NCBI RefSeq assembly: GCF_030408575.1
Contig: NZ_CP047047.1
Coordinates: 2,225,275 to 2,289,274 of the forward strand
Length of the DNA stretch: 64,000 nt
DNA from: Corynebacterium auris
GTDB taxonomy: Bacteria > Actinomycetota > Actinomycetes > Mycobacteriales > Mycobacteriaceae
Direction of reading: 5' to 3'
Made by a program: the position numbers and the translations under genes. The notes under the pieces were generated by a model. The model did not search any database. It was not told the DNA's origin and saw nothing but the letters and a program-made list of their open reading frames with translations. Shown one piece after another: positions 53,027 through 61,557 of the stretch. Within the stretch, counting starts at the first letter, position 1; the number at the start of each line of letters is the position of its first letter.

Positions 53027-54519
53027 AGCTCCGGCACGCCCGGCGCGCCCGCGGTCAGGAAATCGCGCACGGCGCGCGTACCGCGGCAGTCGTCCTCGTT
53101 GTAGCGCAGGAGCATCGCCCGCGCCTGCGTATCACCGCGTCGTGCCGCGAGCCGCAGCGCGACGGAACGCTCACCGTCGACGTCGTCGTCCTCCCACTCG
53201 AACCCCGCGACGGGGCCGAGCACCTTCAGCCCCAGCCCCTCCGTGCCCACCAGGTGGCGCTTGGCGTAGGCGAAGACGTCCACCCACTCCTCCGAGGCGA
53301 TGAAGTCATGCACCTGGCTGCGCGGCACCGAGGCGAAGCGCCGGGCGGACAGGCGCAGCCAGTGGTTCTCCCCGCCGGCGGCGTAGCAGTAGGCGCGAAA
53401 ACTCTTGCCCGCGGCGTGGGCGGCGGCGCGCACCCCCATCAGCCAGGACCAAAACTCCGCGAAGTTCGCCTCCTCGGCGGCCCCGCCGACGTCCTCCCAC
53501 ACGGCGAAGGGGCGGTAGGTCTCGCCGTCGAAGGCACCCCACAGATACGCGCCCTGGTCCAGGTAGGCCTCCATGTCCACGTCCACCTCGACATCGGCGC
53601 GCGGCACCGGCGGGGCGCCGCCCCGCTTGAGCACGGGGATCCCCTCGCGCCAGGCCCGCGCGAGGCGGGAGGCCTCGCCCAGGTCGGCGTCGATGAGCGC
53701 CTGCACCGTGTCAATGCCCCGCGCCCGGTAGGTGTCGGCGCGCCCGCCGGGCAAGAGCAGCGAGATGTCGTCGAGCTCGCGCAGCCGCGGCTCGCACAGC
53801 GGCCAGAAGCGGCAGGAGGCGCACTGCTTCAGGCGGCGGGGTTCGGTGGGGATGGGCGCCGCGAGGGCGTCGAGAAGCGGTGCGACGTAGCGGCCTGGAT
53901 CGGCGAGGTAGGCGCGCGCGCGGTCCTGGCCGATCACCGCGGCGGTACCTGCGGACCGCTGGCCCAACAGCAGGTGGGCGAGCGCCAACCGGTAGCCATC
54001 GACGGTGTGGTGGCGCGGGCGCGCGGCCGCCTCCACCGGGCGGCCGAGGCTGAGGCGGCCCGTCGGGATAAACGGCATGCCCTGGCCGGGCGGCACGTCC
54101 GCTGCGCGGGCGACCCTGTGGTTGGAAATGATCACCGGCATGTACCCGCCCGGGGTGCGGGCCAGGACGTCGACCTCCGCGACGAGCCCTACGCCCGCGA
54201 CTTCCCCGGTGAGAACGGCGTTGGTGATGACGTCGGCGCCCGCCGCGAGCGCCTCGGCCGTCTCCCCCTCGGAGGCGGCGGGGAAGGCCGGGTCCATGTC
54301 CACGCGCAGAAAACGCCGCGCGCTGCCATCGCCGAGCGCGCGCTTGACCGGCAACGCGGCGAATACGGCCGCGCGCGCGGCGTCGACCTGGGGCTGGCGC
54401 GCGAGCGCCTCGGGCGGCTGGGGCACGTCCGGGTGGGCCAGGCGCTGGCCAAGCCGGTAGCGGCAGCCGACGAGGTCGGAGGCGCGTACCAGATGGGGAA
54501 AATCAGCAGGGGTGCTCAC
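53023..54519 (-). CDS. TM0106-family RecB-like putative nuclease
   Basis: A 498-residue protein of the actinobacterial TM0106 type. The N-terminal part has a RecB/Cas4-like nuclease layout with GLVAEVDVLART (about 99-110) and the cysteine cluster QCASCRFWPLC (about 222-232), suited to an iron-sulfur or zinc site. The C-terminal domain is RNase H-like (YLWGAFDGETYRPFAVWED, about 320-338, and RYNEDDCRGTRAVRDFL near the end). The biological role is not established; DNA repair or processing is likely. The GTG at 54519 is chosen over a longer upstream frame that runs into the DUF6474 gene on the other strand. Confidence 0.82.
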   Translation of the reverse strand: MSTPADFPHLVRASDLVGCRYRLGQRLAHPDVPQPPEALARQPQVDAARAAVFAALPVKRALGDGSARRFLRVDMDPAFPAASEGETAEALAAGADVITNAVLTGEVAGVGLVAEVDVLARTPGGYMPVIISNHRVARAADVPPGQGMPFIPTGRLSLGRPVEAAARPRHHTVDGYRLALAHLLLGQRSAGTAAVIGQDRARAYLADPGRYVAPLLDALAAPIPTEPRRLKQCASCRFWPLCEPRLRELDDISLLLPGGRADTYRARGIDTVQALIDADLGEASRLARAWREGIPVLKRGGAPPVPRADVEVDVDMEAYLDQGAYLWGAFDGETYRPFAVWEDVGGAAEEANFAEFWSWLMGVRAAAHAAGKSFRAYCYAAGGENHWLRLSARRFASVPRSQVHDFIASEEWVDVFAYAKRHLVGTEGLGLKVLGPVAGFEWEDDDVDGERSVALRLAARRGDTQARAMLLRYNEDDCRGTRAVRDFLTAGAPGVPEL

Positions 54520-54610
54520 AACTCTGCCAAGCCTATCGCCTCGGCACAGGTAAGGTGGTGCTGCAAAAGCTGTAGACAAATAGCACCACACTCGAGTTAG
54601 AGGAGTAGCC

Positions 54611-55246
54611 ATGGGAGTCATCGAGACGATCCGCAAGTCCCGCGCCAAGACGAAGGCCGAGATCAAAGCCGCGCAGGCGCGCGCCCGCCAGGCCGCAAAG
54701 GAGGAGGCGAAGAACGACCGCCGCACGGCCGAGCTGCTGGACAAGGCGGAAAAGCGCCTGCTGAAGGAGGAGAAGAAAGGCCTCAAGCGCAAGCGTAAGC
54801 ACGAAAAGCAGCTTGCGGAGGCCCACCTGAAGCGCATTGAGCAGTCCGGCATCACCAAGAAGAAGGCCCAGAACTGGGTCGGCGCGGCGCGCGTGCTCAT
54901 TCCGGTGCTTATCCCGCTGGCCTACCGCGCGATTACCGCGGCGCAGCAGCGGCGCATCCACAACCGCGCGAGCTCGCTGGGCCTGAGCACGCAGGACCTG
55001 GCCCGTTACTCGGGCCGCGGCGCGGAGCTGAAGGCGCGCGTGGAGGCGATCCGCGACGAGGCCTCCGCGAGCGACGAGCTGAGCTCCAGCTACCGCAAGG
55101 ACCTCGAGGTGCGCCTCGACGAGCTCGCCCTCGCCGTGCGCAACGCCGAGCACCTCAACGCGGAGCAGCAGCGCCTTGCCCACAACTCCATCGGCGCGGA
55201 GATCGACACCGTCGCCACCGAGGTTCAGGAGAAGATCCGCGGCTAG
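54611..55246 (+). CDS. DUF6474-type basic coiled-coil protein
   Basis: A 211-residue protein found in corynebacteria, function unknown. The N-terminal 80 residues are a strongly basic helix (IRKSRAKTKAEIKAAQARAR and KEEKKGLKRKRKHEKQL). A short hydrophobic stretch follows, VLIPVLIPLAYRAI (about 97-110), so it may associate with the membrane. The C-terminal 90 residues are helical and acidic. AGAGGAG precedes the ATG. Downstream gene is convergent with a seven-base gap. Confidence 0.72.
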   Translation: MGVIETIRKSRAKTKAEIKAAQARARQAAKEEAKNDRRTAELLDKAEKRLLKEEKKGLKRKRKHEKQLAEAHLKRIEQSGITKKKAQNWVGAARVLIPVLIPLAYRAITAAQQRRIHNRASSLGLSTQDLARYSGRGAELKARVEAIRDEASASDELSSSYRKDLEVRLDELALAVRNAEHLNAEQQRLAHNSIGAEIDTVATEVQEKIRG

Positions 55247-55252
55247 CGCGAC

Positions 55253-55891
55253 TTAGAGCACGCCCTGCTCCCGCGCCGAGGCCACGGCGGAGGTGCGGGA
55301 GCGCACCCCCAGCTTGTCGTAGATGTGGACGAGGTGTGATTTCACCGTCGCCTCGGAAAGCATGAGCTCCCGGCCGATCTCGCGGTTCGATGCCCCACCC
55401 GCCACGAGCTGGAGCACTTCGAGCTCGCGCGGGGTCAGGGAGGTGCGCGGGGTGCGGTCGCGCGTTTCCAGGCGGTTTTTCACCCCGGGGCTCATCGCGG
55501 TGTCGCCCTTCGCGCTGGAACGCACGGCAGCGAGGAGCTCCTCGGGCGGGGCGTCCTTGAGCAGGTAGCCCACGGCCCCGGCCTCGATGGCCCCGAGGAT
55601 GTCGGCGTCGGTGTCGTAATTGGTCACCACCAGCACCTTCGGCGGGTGTGCCATGGAGCGGCGGATCTCGGCGGTCGCTTCGGCGCCCGTGGTCACGCGG
55701 TTTCCCTCCGGCCCGGCGCCGAAGCGCAGGTCCATGAGGATCACGTCGATTCCCCCTGCCTGCGCCGTGGAAATCGCCCCCTCCGCGGTGGCCACCTCAC
55801 CGACGACCATGATGTCCTCGGCCTCCTCCAGCACGGCGCGCAGCCCAAGCCGGACAATCTCGTGGTCGTCAGCGAGCAGAACACGAATCAT
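55253..55891 (-). CDS. hrrA: LuxR/NarL-family response regulator, HrrA-like
   Basis: A 212-residue response regulator: receiver domain with the acidic pair LLADDHE (about 5-11), phospho-acceptor Asp in DVILMDLRFG (about 56) and Lys in LLKDAPPEE (about 113). A C-terminal LuxR helix-turn-helix (LTPRELEVLQLVAGGASNRE and IGRELMLSEATVKSHLVHIY) follows. Synteny with the region downstream of sodA in C. glutamicum suggests HrrA, the haem-responsive regulator; the symbol is from recalled gene order. Its start overlaps the kinase stop by four bases. Confidence 0.8.
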   Translation of the reverse strand: MIRVLLADDHEIVRLGLRAVLEEAEDIMVVGEVATAEGAISTAQAGGIDVILMDLRFGAGPEGNRVTTGAEATAEIRRSMAHPPKVLVVTNYDTDADILGAIEAGAVGYLLKDAPPEELLAAVRSSAKGDTAMSPGVKNRLETRDRTPRTSLTPRELEVLQLVAGGASNREIGRELMLSEATVKSHLVHIYDKLGVRSRTSAVASAREQGVL

Positions 55892-57126
55892 GTTTCATCC
55901 TCCTTTTGGATGATGGTACCCGGAAGCGCGACGGAAACGGCCGTCGGCCCGCCGGGGGCGGATTCGACCTCCAGGTGCCCGCCCAGCTCCTCGGCCCGGG
56001 TGCGCATAGCGTCCAGCCCGAGGTGCCCCATTCCGGTCGGCGTCTGCCCCTGCGCCGCGACGTCAAAGCCACGCCCGTTGTCAACCACGTCCAGGCGCAC
56101 CTCGCCCGGGTTGTACGTCAGGGTCACCCGGACGCGGCTCGCCCCCGAGTGCTGCACCGCGTTCGACACGGCTCCCTGGGCGATGCGCAGCAGCCCGGCC
56201 TCGGTGCGCATCGGCAGCTGCGCGACTTCGCCGTCCGTCGCCACCTCGATGCGCATGCCGCCGGCCTGCGAGAAGTCCGCCGCGATGCGGTTGAGTGCCT
56301 CCCCGAGCGAGGTCTCCTTCAGCGGCGCGGGCGCGAGCGCGGCGATCATCGCCCTCGTCTCCGCGAGGCTATTCGACGCCGCCCTGCGCGCCGTCTCCAT
56401 CCGTCGCTGCGGGGACTCACGCTCCTGTGCCGTCAGCCCCGTCGCCTCCAGGTCGCGCTCGGCGGCGTGCAGCAGCATTTGGATGCTGGACAGCCCCTGC
56501 GCCACCGTGTCGTGGATCTCGTGGGCGAGGCGCTCGCGCTCCTGGGAGATCCCGGCCGCGCGCTCCGTGTCCGCGAGCTGCCTCCGGGTGGCCAGGAGCT
56601 CGTCGATAAGCTGCTCGCGCTCCTTGCTCACACGGGCGATGGTGGTGAAGGCGTAGTTGGAGGCCACCACCACAAGGGCGGAGAGCACCGGGCCGATGAT
56701 CCCGCCGAGCGTCACCCCGTCCGGCAGCTGGATACCGATGGAGATGCCCAGGCCCAAGGCGACCCACACCAATCCCACCCAGTTGTTGAAGGCGCGCAGG
56801 TAGACGAAGAAGAGGATGAACACCCAGTAGACGGCCACGGGCGTGAAAAGCGAGTCGGCGACCCACAGCACGGTCAGAGACGTCAGCCACAGGGAGCGGC
56901 CGAGGTGGCCCCAGCGGTGCATCTCCACCATCCCGTAGAACAGGAGGAAGGAGAACACCGAGACGAGCACGATGTGCAGCAGCGCGAGGTCCAGCGGCAT
57001 GTTGATCAGCGCGCCGAGCGAAATCAGCAGCAGCGTCAGGCTCAGCACCGTAATGCCGATGTCGAGGGCCTTGTTGTCGGGCACCTCCGGGGAGGGCTCG
57101 CCCGGCGGCGCTAGTCTGGGATTCAT
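55888..57126 (-). CDS. hrrS: Sensor histidine kinase, HrrS-like
   Basis: A 412-residue membrane kinase. Five to six hydrophobic segments span about 20-180 with almost no extracellular loop, as in intramembrane-sensing kinases. A HisKA_3 dimerisation domain carries the phospho-acceptor in RERLAHEIHDTVAQGLSSIQ (His about 227), and an HATPase_c domain follows (VVDNGRGF and GHLGLDAMRTRAEELGG near the C-terminus). With the HrrA-like regulator it would report haem; this is inferred from order. Its ATG overlaps the ATG of a divergent lipoprotein gene (CATG), so its promoter must lie inside that gene. A CTTATCGACG copy is at 56601-56610. Confidence 0.8.
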   Translation of the reverse strand: MNPRLAPPGEPSPEVPDNKALDIGITVLSLTLLLISLGALINMPLDLALLHIVLVSVFSFLLFYGMVEMHRWGHLGRSLWLTSLTVLWVADSLFTPVAVYWVFILFFVYLRAFNNWVGLVWVALGLGISIGIQLPDGVTLGGIIGPVLSALVVVASNYAFTTIARVSKEREQLIDELLATRRQLADTERAAGISQERERLAHEIHDTVAQGLSSIQMLLHAAERDLEATGLTAQERESPQRRMETARRAASNSLAETRAMIAALAPAPLKETSLGEALNRIAADFSQAGGMRIEVATDGEVAQLPMRTEAGLLRIAQGAVSNAVQHSGASRVRVTLTYNPGEVRLDVVDNGRGFDVAAQGQTPTGMGHLGLDAMRTRAEELGGHLEVESAPGGPTAVSVALPGTIIQKEDET

Positions 57127-57715
57127 GCGCATTACCCTACCCACCGTGTTCGCGGCGTCCCTGCTGCTGGCCGGGTGCGCCGGGGAGCCGGCGCAGGACG
57201 AGCCGGCGCCAAACGAGCCGGCGCCAAACGAGCCGGCGCCCAGCGACGCACCGGCCGCGCAGGACGAGCAAACGGGGCCGCCGCCAAACGCCGCACCCGT
57301 CGCCGAGCGCGGCTCCGCCGCCGAGTGCCCCTACCTGGACACGGCCTGGGTGGAGGAGGCCAACGGGCAGCGGGTCACCGACATTGGCACGGACCCGCGC
57401 TTCGACCCCCCGGCCTGCGTGTTCTGGTCCTACCCGGACGAGCCTCAGCTGACAGTCCTGGTGCGCCACATGCCCAGCCCGGAGGAGGCGATGGCGGTGG
57501 TCGACTGGGCCGCCCCGATCGAGGTCACCGACCCGGCCGACCAGCCCCCCGGCTGGAACGGCGGCCGCGCCGGCGGCGGGGTCCTGCCGGGCGCCGTCGG
57601 GGCGCTCTACGCCGTGGCGAAGGGCCCGGTGGCGGTGAGCGTGTGGACCAACCAGAACGAGTCCGTCAAGGCACAGACGGTGGCCGAGCAGGTCATCGCC
57701 ACCCTGGGGCTGTAA
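57125..57715 (+). CDS. DUF2020-type lipoprotein
   Basis: A 196-residue exported lipoprotein: a short signal peptide ending in the lipobox LLAGCAG (Cys about 19), then a Pro/Ala/Glu linker with three tandem EPAPN units (15-bp DNA repeats around 57195-57240). A globular DUF2020-like domain follows (AAECPYLDTAWVEEANGQRV and FDPPACVFWSYPDEPQL). Function unknown. The start shares bases with the divergent kinase start. The stop TAATG overlaps the start of the next gene. Confidence 0.8.
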   Translation: MRITLPTVFAASLLLAGCAGEPAQDEPAPNEPAPNEPAPSDAPAAQDEQTGPPPNAAPVAERGSAAECPYLDTAWVEEANGQRVTDIGTDPRFDPPACVFWSYPDEPQLTVLVRHMPSPEEAMAVVDWAAPIEVTDPADQPPGWNGGRAGGGVLPGAVGALYAVAKGPVAVSVWTNQNESVKAQTVAEQVIATLGL

Positions 57716-58677
57716 TGGGCGAGCGCAACGTCGCCGCCGCCGTGCTGCGAGATCCCGCCGGGGCGGTGCTGTGCGTGCGCCGCGCCCCGAGCCCCCTGTT
57801 CGAGCTGCCCGCGGAGGCAATCGAGCCGGGCGAAACCCCGCTGCGCGCCGCCCTGCGCGCCGCCAAGCGCGGCACCGGGCTGCGGCTTGACCCCCGCGAG
57901 CTCACCCCGCTGGGCGCCTTCACCGCCCGCGCTCCCGGGCACCCCGGCCACGCGGTGCGCGCCAGCGTCTACGAGCACACCGGCCCCGCTGCGGACCCCG
58001 CCGCGCCGAGCTCAACCTGTGGCGCCGAGTTGGCGTGGATCCACCCGGCCCGCCCCGGGGCGCACGAACTCGCGCCGCTCGCGCGGGCGGTTTTCCCGGC
58101 GCTTGTGCCGCGCCGGCTCCGGGCGGTGGCCGTTTACGCCGGCGCGAACCCGGGGACCAACCCCGAAAACCTCGAACTGGCCAGCCGCTTCGGGGCTGCG
58201 CTCGCCCGGCGCGGCGTCACCCTCGTCTACGGCGGCAGCCGCCTGGGCGTGATGGGGCGCGTCGCCCTGTCGGCGATGGAGGCCGGCGGGGAGTCGATAG
58301 GCGTGCTCACCCGGCACCTGGCCAGCTACGAGCTGCGGTTCGAGGGACTGACCCGCCTCGAGCTCGTGGACACGATGGCGCGGCGCAAGGAGCGGATGAG
58401 CGAGCTGAGCGACGCCGTGGTTGCCCTGCCGGGCGGCACCGGCACCCTCGACGAGCTCTTCGCCGAGTGGGCCGGGCAGCAGCTCGGCCTGCACCGCACC
58501 CCGATCGGCCTGCTCGGGGCGCGTTTCTGGGCCCCCTTCGTGGCCCTGGTCGACCACATGGTCGCCGAGGGCTTCATCCGCCGCGAGGACCGGGAGTCCC
58601 TCGTGCTCGCCGACGACCCCGACGAGCTTCTCGACGCCCTCTGCGCCTGGGTCGCCCCGCCGCCGCGCTGGGGCTAG
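57715..58677 (+). CDS. Fusion of a degenerate NUDIX domain with a LOG-family domain
   Basis: A 320-residue two-domain protein. Residues 1-130 have the NUDIX fold, but the catalytic box is broken: where REUxEE is expected the sequence is RAAKRG (residues 48-53), so pyrophosphohydrolase activity is unlikely. Residues about 133-320 are a LOG (TIGR00730) domain with YGGSRLGVMG (about 179-188) and LPGGTGTLDELFAEW (about 240-254), the motif of nucleoside 5'-monophosphate phosphoribohydrolases. The NUDIX part may bind a nucleotide. Coupled to the lipoprotein gene by TAATG. Confidence 0.85.
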   Translation: MGERNVAAAVLRDPAGAVLCVRRAPSPLFELPAEAIEPGETPLRAALRAAKRGTGLRLDPRELTPLGAFTARAPGHPGHAVRASVYEHTGPAADPAAPSSTCGAELAWIHPARPGAHELAPLARAVFPALVPRRLRAVAVYAGANPGTNPENLELASRFGAALARRGVTLVYGGSRLGVMGRVALSAMEAGGESIGVLTRHLASYELRFEGLTRLELVDTMARRKERMSELSDAVVALPGGTGTLDELFAEWAGQQLGLHRTPIGLLGARFWAPFVALVDHMVAEGFIRREDRESLVLADDPDELLDALCAWVAPPPRWG

Positions 58678-58826
58678 ACCACCACGTCGTTATAGGGCAT
58701 CTGCGAGGAGACCCAGGGGAAGATGACCTCCATGAGCAGGAAGAACACCGCCACCAGGAGGAGGGCAACCAGCAGCCCCTTCAGCCAGGGCCGACCGGGC
58801 AGCGCGTGCCAGAACCACGTGTACAT
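58674..58826 (-). CDS. Small 50-aa membrane protein behind the sortase
   Basis: Starts with the ATG that directly follows the sortase stop. It reads MYTWFWHALPGRPWLKGLLV with one hydrophobic helix (about 15-37) and ends SSQMPYNDVVV. The tight junction with the sortase gene implies co-translation and perhaps a partner role. It overlaps the end of the convergent NUDIX-LOG gene by four bases. No family name is known to me. Confidence 0.6.
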   Translation of the reverse strand: MYTWFWHALPGRPWLKGLLVALLLVAVFFLLMEVIFPWVSSQMPYNDVVV

Positions 58827-59615
58827 CTAGGACACCTCCGTCATCGCGTCGGGCATGCCCGCCGACTTGTCCGCCACGTCCGTCTGCACGGCGTGGATGA
58901 TCATGCGCTCCGCGTTGGAGAACTGGGGGTGGCACGTCGTCAGCGTCATCACCGCCTCGAGCCCCGGGACGAGCTCGTTGCTGCCCGAGCCCGGCAGCGG
59001 GTTGAGCACGCCCACGTCCGCCGGCAGGGTGATGTGGCGCCCGGCCACGTGCCCGTAGTCCCCCGCGGCGACGCGCTGGGCCGTCTCGGTGGGCATGCAG
59101 GGCGCCGCCTCCGCCGCCCGCTCGAGGGGGTCGGCGGAGAGCGGCATGACGCGGTAGGTGACCCACTGCGTCTGGGTTTCCACCACGATGGCGTCGCAGG
59201 CGCGCAGGCGGCCGAGGTCGTTGAAGGGGGCGCCCTTGCCCACCCGGTGGCCCGCCACCGCGAAGTTTCCCGGCTGCCCCGGCATCTGCGTGTCCGGGTA
59301 GCGGCCCGGCCCGGCGAGGAGCTCCTCCTCGTCGACGCCCTCGATGATGGCGAAGCGGTAGTCAGTGCCGAAGGCCGGGATGTACATGCGGGCGAACGCG
59401 TCGCCAAGCTGGGGCGACGAGGTGGTGCGCGGGTTGACCCACTGCTGATCGAGGGCCTCTTGGGCGTCGTTTTGCAGGCCCCGCGAGTGCAGGTTGGTCC
59501 AGAACGCTTCGTAGAACGCGAAAAGAAGCAGCAGCACGCCCAGCGTCAGCAAAATCTCACCGACGACCTGGCTCGGTGCCGGGCGCGGGTGTGGTCTGGG
59601 CCGGGCAGTACTCAT
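58827..59615 (-). CDS. Class E sortase
   Basis: A membrane-anchored cysteine transpeptidase that links surface proteins to the wall. The 262-residue protein has a Pro/Arg-rich N-terminus, a membrane helix (ILLTLGVLLLLFAFYEAF, about 21-38) and an extracellular sortase domain: catalytic His in AVAGHRVG (about 122), Cys in TLTTCHPQFSNAERMI (about 229) and Arg in the segment after it. TLTTCHP is typical of class E. Its usual sorting signal is LAXTG; no substrate protein is seen in the window. Divergent from yidC. Confidence 0.9.
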   Translation of the reverse strand: MSTARPRPHPRPAPSQVVGEILLTLGVLLLLFAFYEAFWTNLHSRGLQNDAQEALDQQWVNPRTTSSPQLGDAFARMYIPAFGTDYRFAIIEGVDEEELLAGPGRYPDTQMPGQPGNFAVAGHRVGKGAPFNDLGRLRACDAIVVETQTQWVTYRVMPLSADPLERAAEAAPCMPTETAQRVAAGDYGHVAGRHITLPADVGVLNPLPGSGSNELVPGLEAVMTLTTCHPQFSNAERMIIHAVQTDVADKSAGMPDAMTEVS

Positions 59616-59664
59616 GGCCTAACATTAACGCGGTGGAAGCCTCAGAGGAACAGGTGGTTCGAGC

Positions 59665-60786
59665 ATGATCGATGCCTTCGTCTACCCGGTGTCGGCGGTG
59701 ATGAAGCTCTGGCACTGGCTGTTGGGCACCGTGCTCGGCTTCCCCAGCTCCGGGGCGTGGGTGGCCTCGGTCATCCTGCTCGTGGTCACCATCCGCGCCC
59801 TGATCGCGCCTTTGACCTGGATGAGCTACCGGACCAGCCGCGTCATCGTCATCATGCGCCCCAAACTGGCGGCGCTCGACGAGCAGTACGGTGCCGACAC
59901 CACCCCCGAGGGCGTGCGCAAGCACGAGCAGGCGAAGCGCGAGGTGCACAAGGAACACCGCTACAACCCCTTCGCAGGCTGCCTTCCGGTGCTCATCCAG
60001 CTGCCCTTCTTCCTGGGCCTGTACCGCCTTCTGCTATGGATGGCTCTCCCCGACCGCGCGCAGGGCCACTCCCTCGGCCTGCTCACCCCCGAGGACGTCG
60101 CCTCCTTCCAGGAGGCTGAGTTCTTCGGCGTCCCGCTTCCCGCCTACATGTCGATGTCGCCCGAGCAGTTCGCCCACCTCGGCACATCGCTTGACGACGT
60201 CCAGTCGGTCGCCATCCCCATGCTCGCCTGCGCCCTGTTCTTCACCACCTTCAACATGGTGGTCTCCCAGCTGCGCACCCGCTCTACCCTGGAGTGGAAC
60301 GACCCCACCGCCCGCCGCATCTACAGGCTGATCTGGCTCGTGGTCCCCTTCGTGCCGCTCATGATCGGCATCGCCGGAATGACCGGCCTCGTGCCCGTGG
60401 CCCTACTGCTGTACTGGTTCACCGGCAACCTGTGGACGCTGGGGCAGACGATCGTGTTGTGGTGGCTCGTCGTTAGGGTCCACCCGCTCGGCGACGATGT
60501 CCGCGAGCACATCGCGGCCTCCCGCGTGGCGCTCAACGAGCAGCGCGCGGCCACTCGGAGCACGAAGCGTTCTCGCCGCAGCCGCCGCCTGAAGTCCCTG
60601 GCTCGGCCCTCGACGATTGCCTCGGTCCGCCGCGAGATCCGCGCCGAGAAGGCGGAGGAAAAACGCACGAAAGCGGACGCGAAGCAGGAGAAGAAGGAGC
60701 TGGCCCGCAAGCGCAACGAGGCGCGCAGGGAGGCGACGCGCCGCGACCGCGCGGCGGCGGAAAAGCCCGCCGATCAGATGGAGTAA
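59665..60786 (+). CDS. YidC/Oxa1-family membrane protein insertase
   Basis: A 373-residue insertase with five hydrophobic segments in residues 1-280: WLLGTVLGFPSSGAWVASVI, NPFAGCLPVLIQLPFFLGLY (about 105-124), which is typical of YidC2-type proteins, and PLMIGIAGMTGLVPVALLLY. A positively charged cytoplasmic tail rich in Arg and Lys follows (about 285-373). It inserts small membrane proteins with or without Sec. Actinobacteria have a main YidC near rpmH; this one is a probable second copy. It overlaps the convergent TetR gene by 13 bases. Confidence 0.88.
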   Translation: MIDAFVYPVSAVMKLWHWLLGTVLGFPSSGAWVASVILLVVTIRALIAPLTWMSYRTSRVIVIMRPKLAALDEQYGADTTPEGVRKHEQAKREVHKEHRYNPFAGCLPVLIQLPFFLGLYRLLLWMALPDRAQGHSLGLLTPEDVASFQEAEFFGVPLPAYMSMSPEQFAHLGTSLDDVQSVAIPMLACALFFTTFNMVVSQLRTRSTLEWNDPTARRIYRLIWLVVPFVPLMIGIAGMTGLVPVALLLYWFTGNLWTLGQTIVLWWLVVRVHPLGDDVREHIAASRVALNEQRAATRSTKRSRRSRRLKSLARPSTIASVRREIRAEKAEEKRTKADAKQEKKELARKRNEARREATRRDRAAAEKPADQME

Positions 60787-61421
60787 TCCGCCGGCGGCTC
60801 GCCAAGCAGGTCCACCGCCAGCTCCCGCGCGGTTTCCAGCGGGGCGACGTCGCGCAGGAAGCGCGCTCCGGCGAGCCCGCCGTCGAGGAAGATAAGAAGC
60901 TGGTCCGCCTCCCCCTCGGAATCGTAGCCGTTCTTGCGGCGCAGCAGCTCCGACATGGTGGTACGCATCCACGCCCTGTGGTTCAGGCAGGTGGCCACGA
61001 TCCGCTCCTCAGACTCGGTTTCGGGGCGGGGGTACTCGTTGGCGGCGTTGAGGAAGGGCGACCCGCGGAAGTCCTTGCCCGGTTCCTCCTCGATGGCGAG
61101 ATCGAAGAACGCGAGGATCTTCTCGTCAATGTCCGCGCGCTCCGCCGCCCTGGCCTCCCAGCGCTGGCGGTATTCCTCGTCGACGCGCTCCAGGTAGGCA
61201 ACGACCAGGTTGTCCTTGGAGCCGAGCAGAGAGTACAGCGAGGCCTTGGCGACGTCCGCCTCGCGGAGGATCCGGTCAATGCCGATGACGCGGATGCCTT
61301 CTTCGGTGAAGAGCTTGCTGGCGGCGTCGAGAAGCCTCTGCCGCGGGCTCGGGCGGTTGCGGCGGCGCGAACCTGCGGGCTTCTTCTTGGTCACGCTGGG
61401 GTTAGCCACGGTAATGTTCAC
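60774..61421 (-). CDS. TetR-family transcriptional regulator
   Basis: A 215-residue regulator. The N-terminal helix-turn-helix (about 27-72) is LLDAASKLFTEEGIRVIGID then RILREADVAKASLYSLLGSK; the C-terminal domain is ligand binding. An N-terminal lysine/arginine-rich extension (about 12-26) precedes it. GTG start at 61421. An imperfect palindrome at 61456-61477 lies about 35 bases upstream and is the likely autoregulatory operator. No obvious target gene is adjacent; the gene upstream on this strand is a stress membrane protein separated by a terminator. Confidence 0.88.
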   Translation of the reverse strand: MNITVANPSVTKKKPAGSRRRNRPSPRQRLLDAASKLFTEEGIRVIGIDRILREADVAKASLYSLLGSKDNLVVAYLERVDEEYRQRWEARAAERADIDEKILAFFDLAIEEEPGKDFRGSPFLNAANEYPRPETESEERIVATCLNHRAWMRTTMSELLRRKNGYDSEGEADQLLIFLDGGLAGARFLRDVAPLETARELAVDLLGEPPADYSI

Positions 61422-61455
61422 TCCCTCACGAGGTGGTCCGGGGTCTCACTACAAT

Positions 61456-61477
61456 ATAGACAAACCGGTATGTTTAT
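61456..61477. promoter_or_regulatory. TetR-type operator
   Basis: ATAGACA, eight bases containing ACCGGT, TGTTTAT; 18 of 22 positions are symmetric. Similar ATAGAC...GTCTAT palindromes are bound by LmrA/QacR-like TetR proteins. It overlaps TACAAT, a likely -10 element. Confidence 0.65.
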
Positions 61478-61502
61478 ACCACCCCGCGCCGCCTGTGCAA
61501 AA

Positions 61503-61534
61503 GGGGCCCCGGCACCCGCAGGTACCGAGGCCCC
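61503..61534 (-). terminator. Terminator of the stress membrane protein gene
   Basis: Fourteen-base arms (12 paired) around a four-base loop; on the minus strand TTTTGC follows. It separates this gene from tetR. Confidence 0.8.
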
Positions 61535-61557
61535 TCGTGGGCCTCGTGGGCTGGGCG

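Noticed and set aside
51697..54600. A 967-codon plus-strand frame spanning the MFS and nuclease genes
   Set aside because: A shadow crossing two well-supported genes on opposite strands; composition is Arg/Ala/Pro-rich with no motif.
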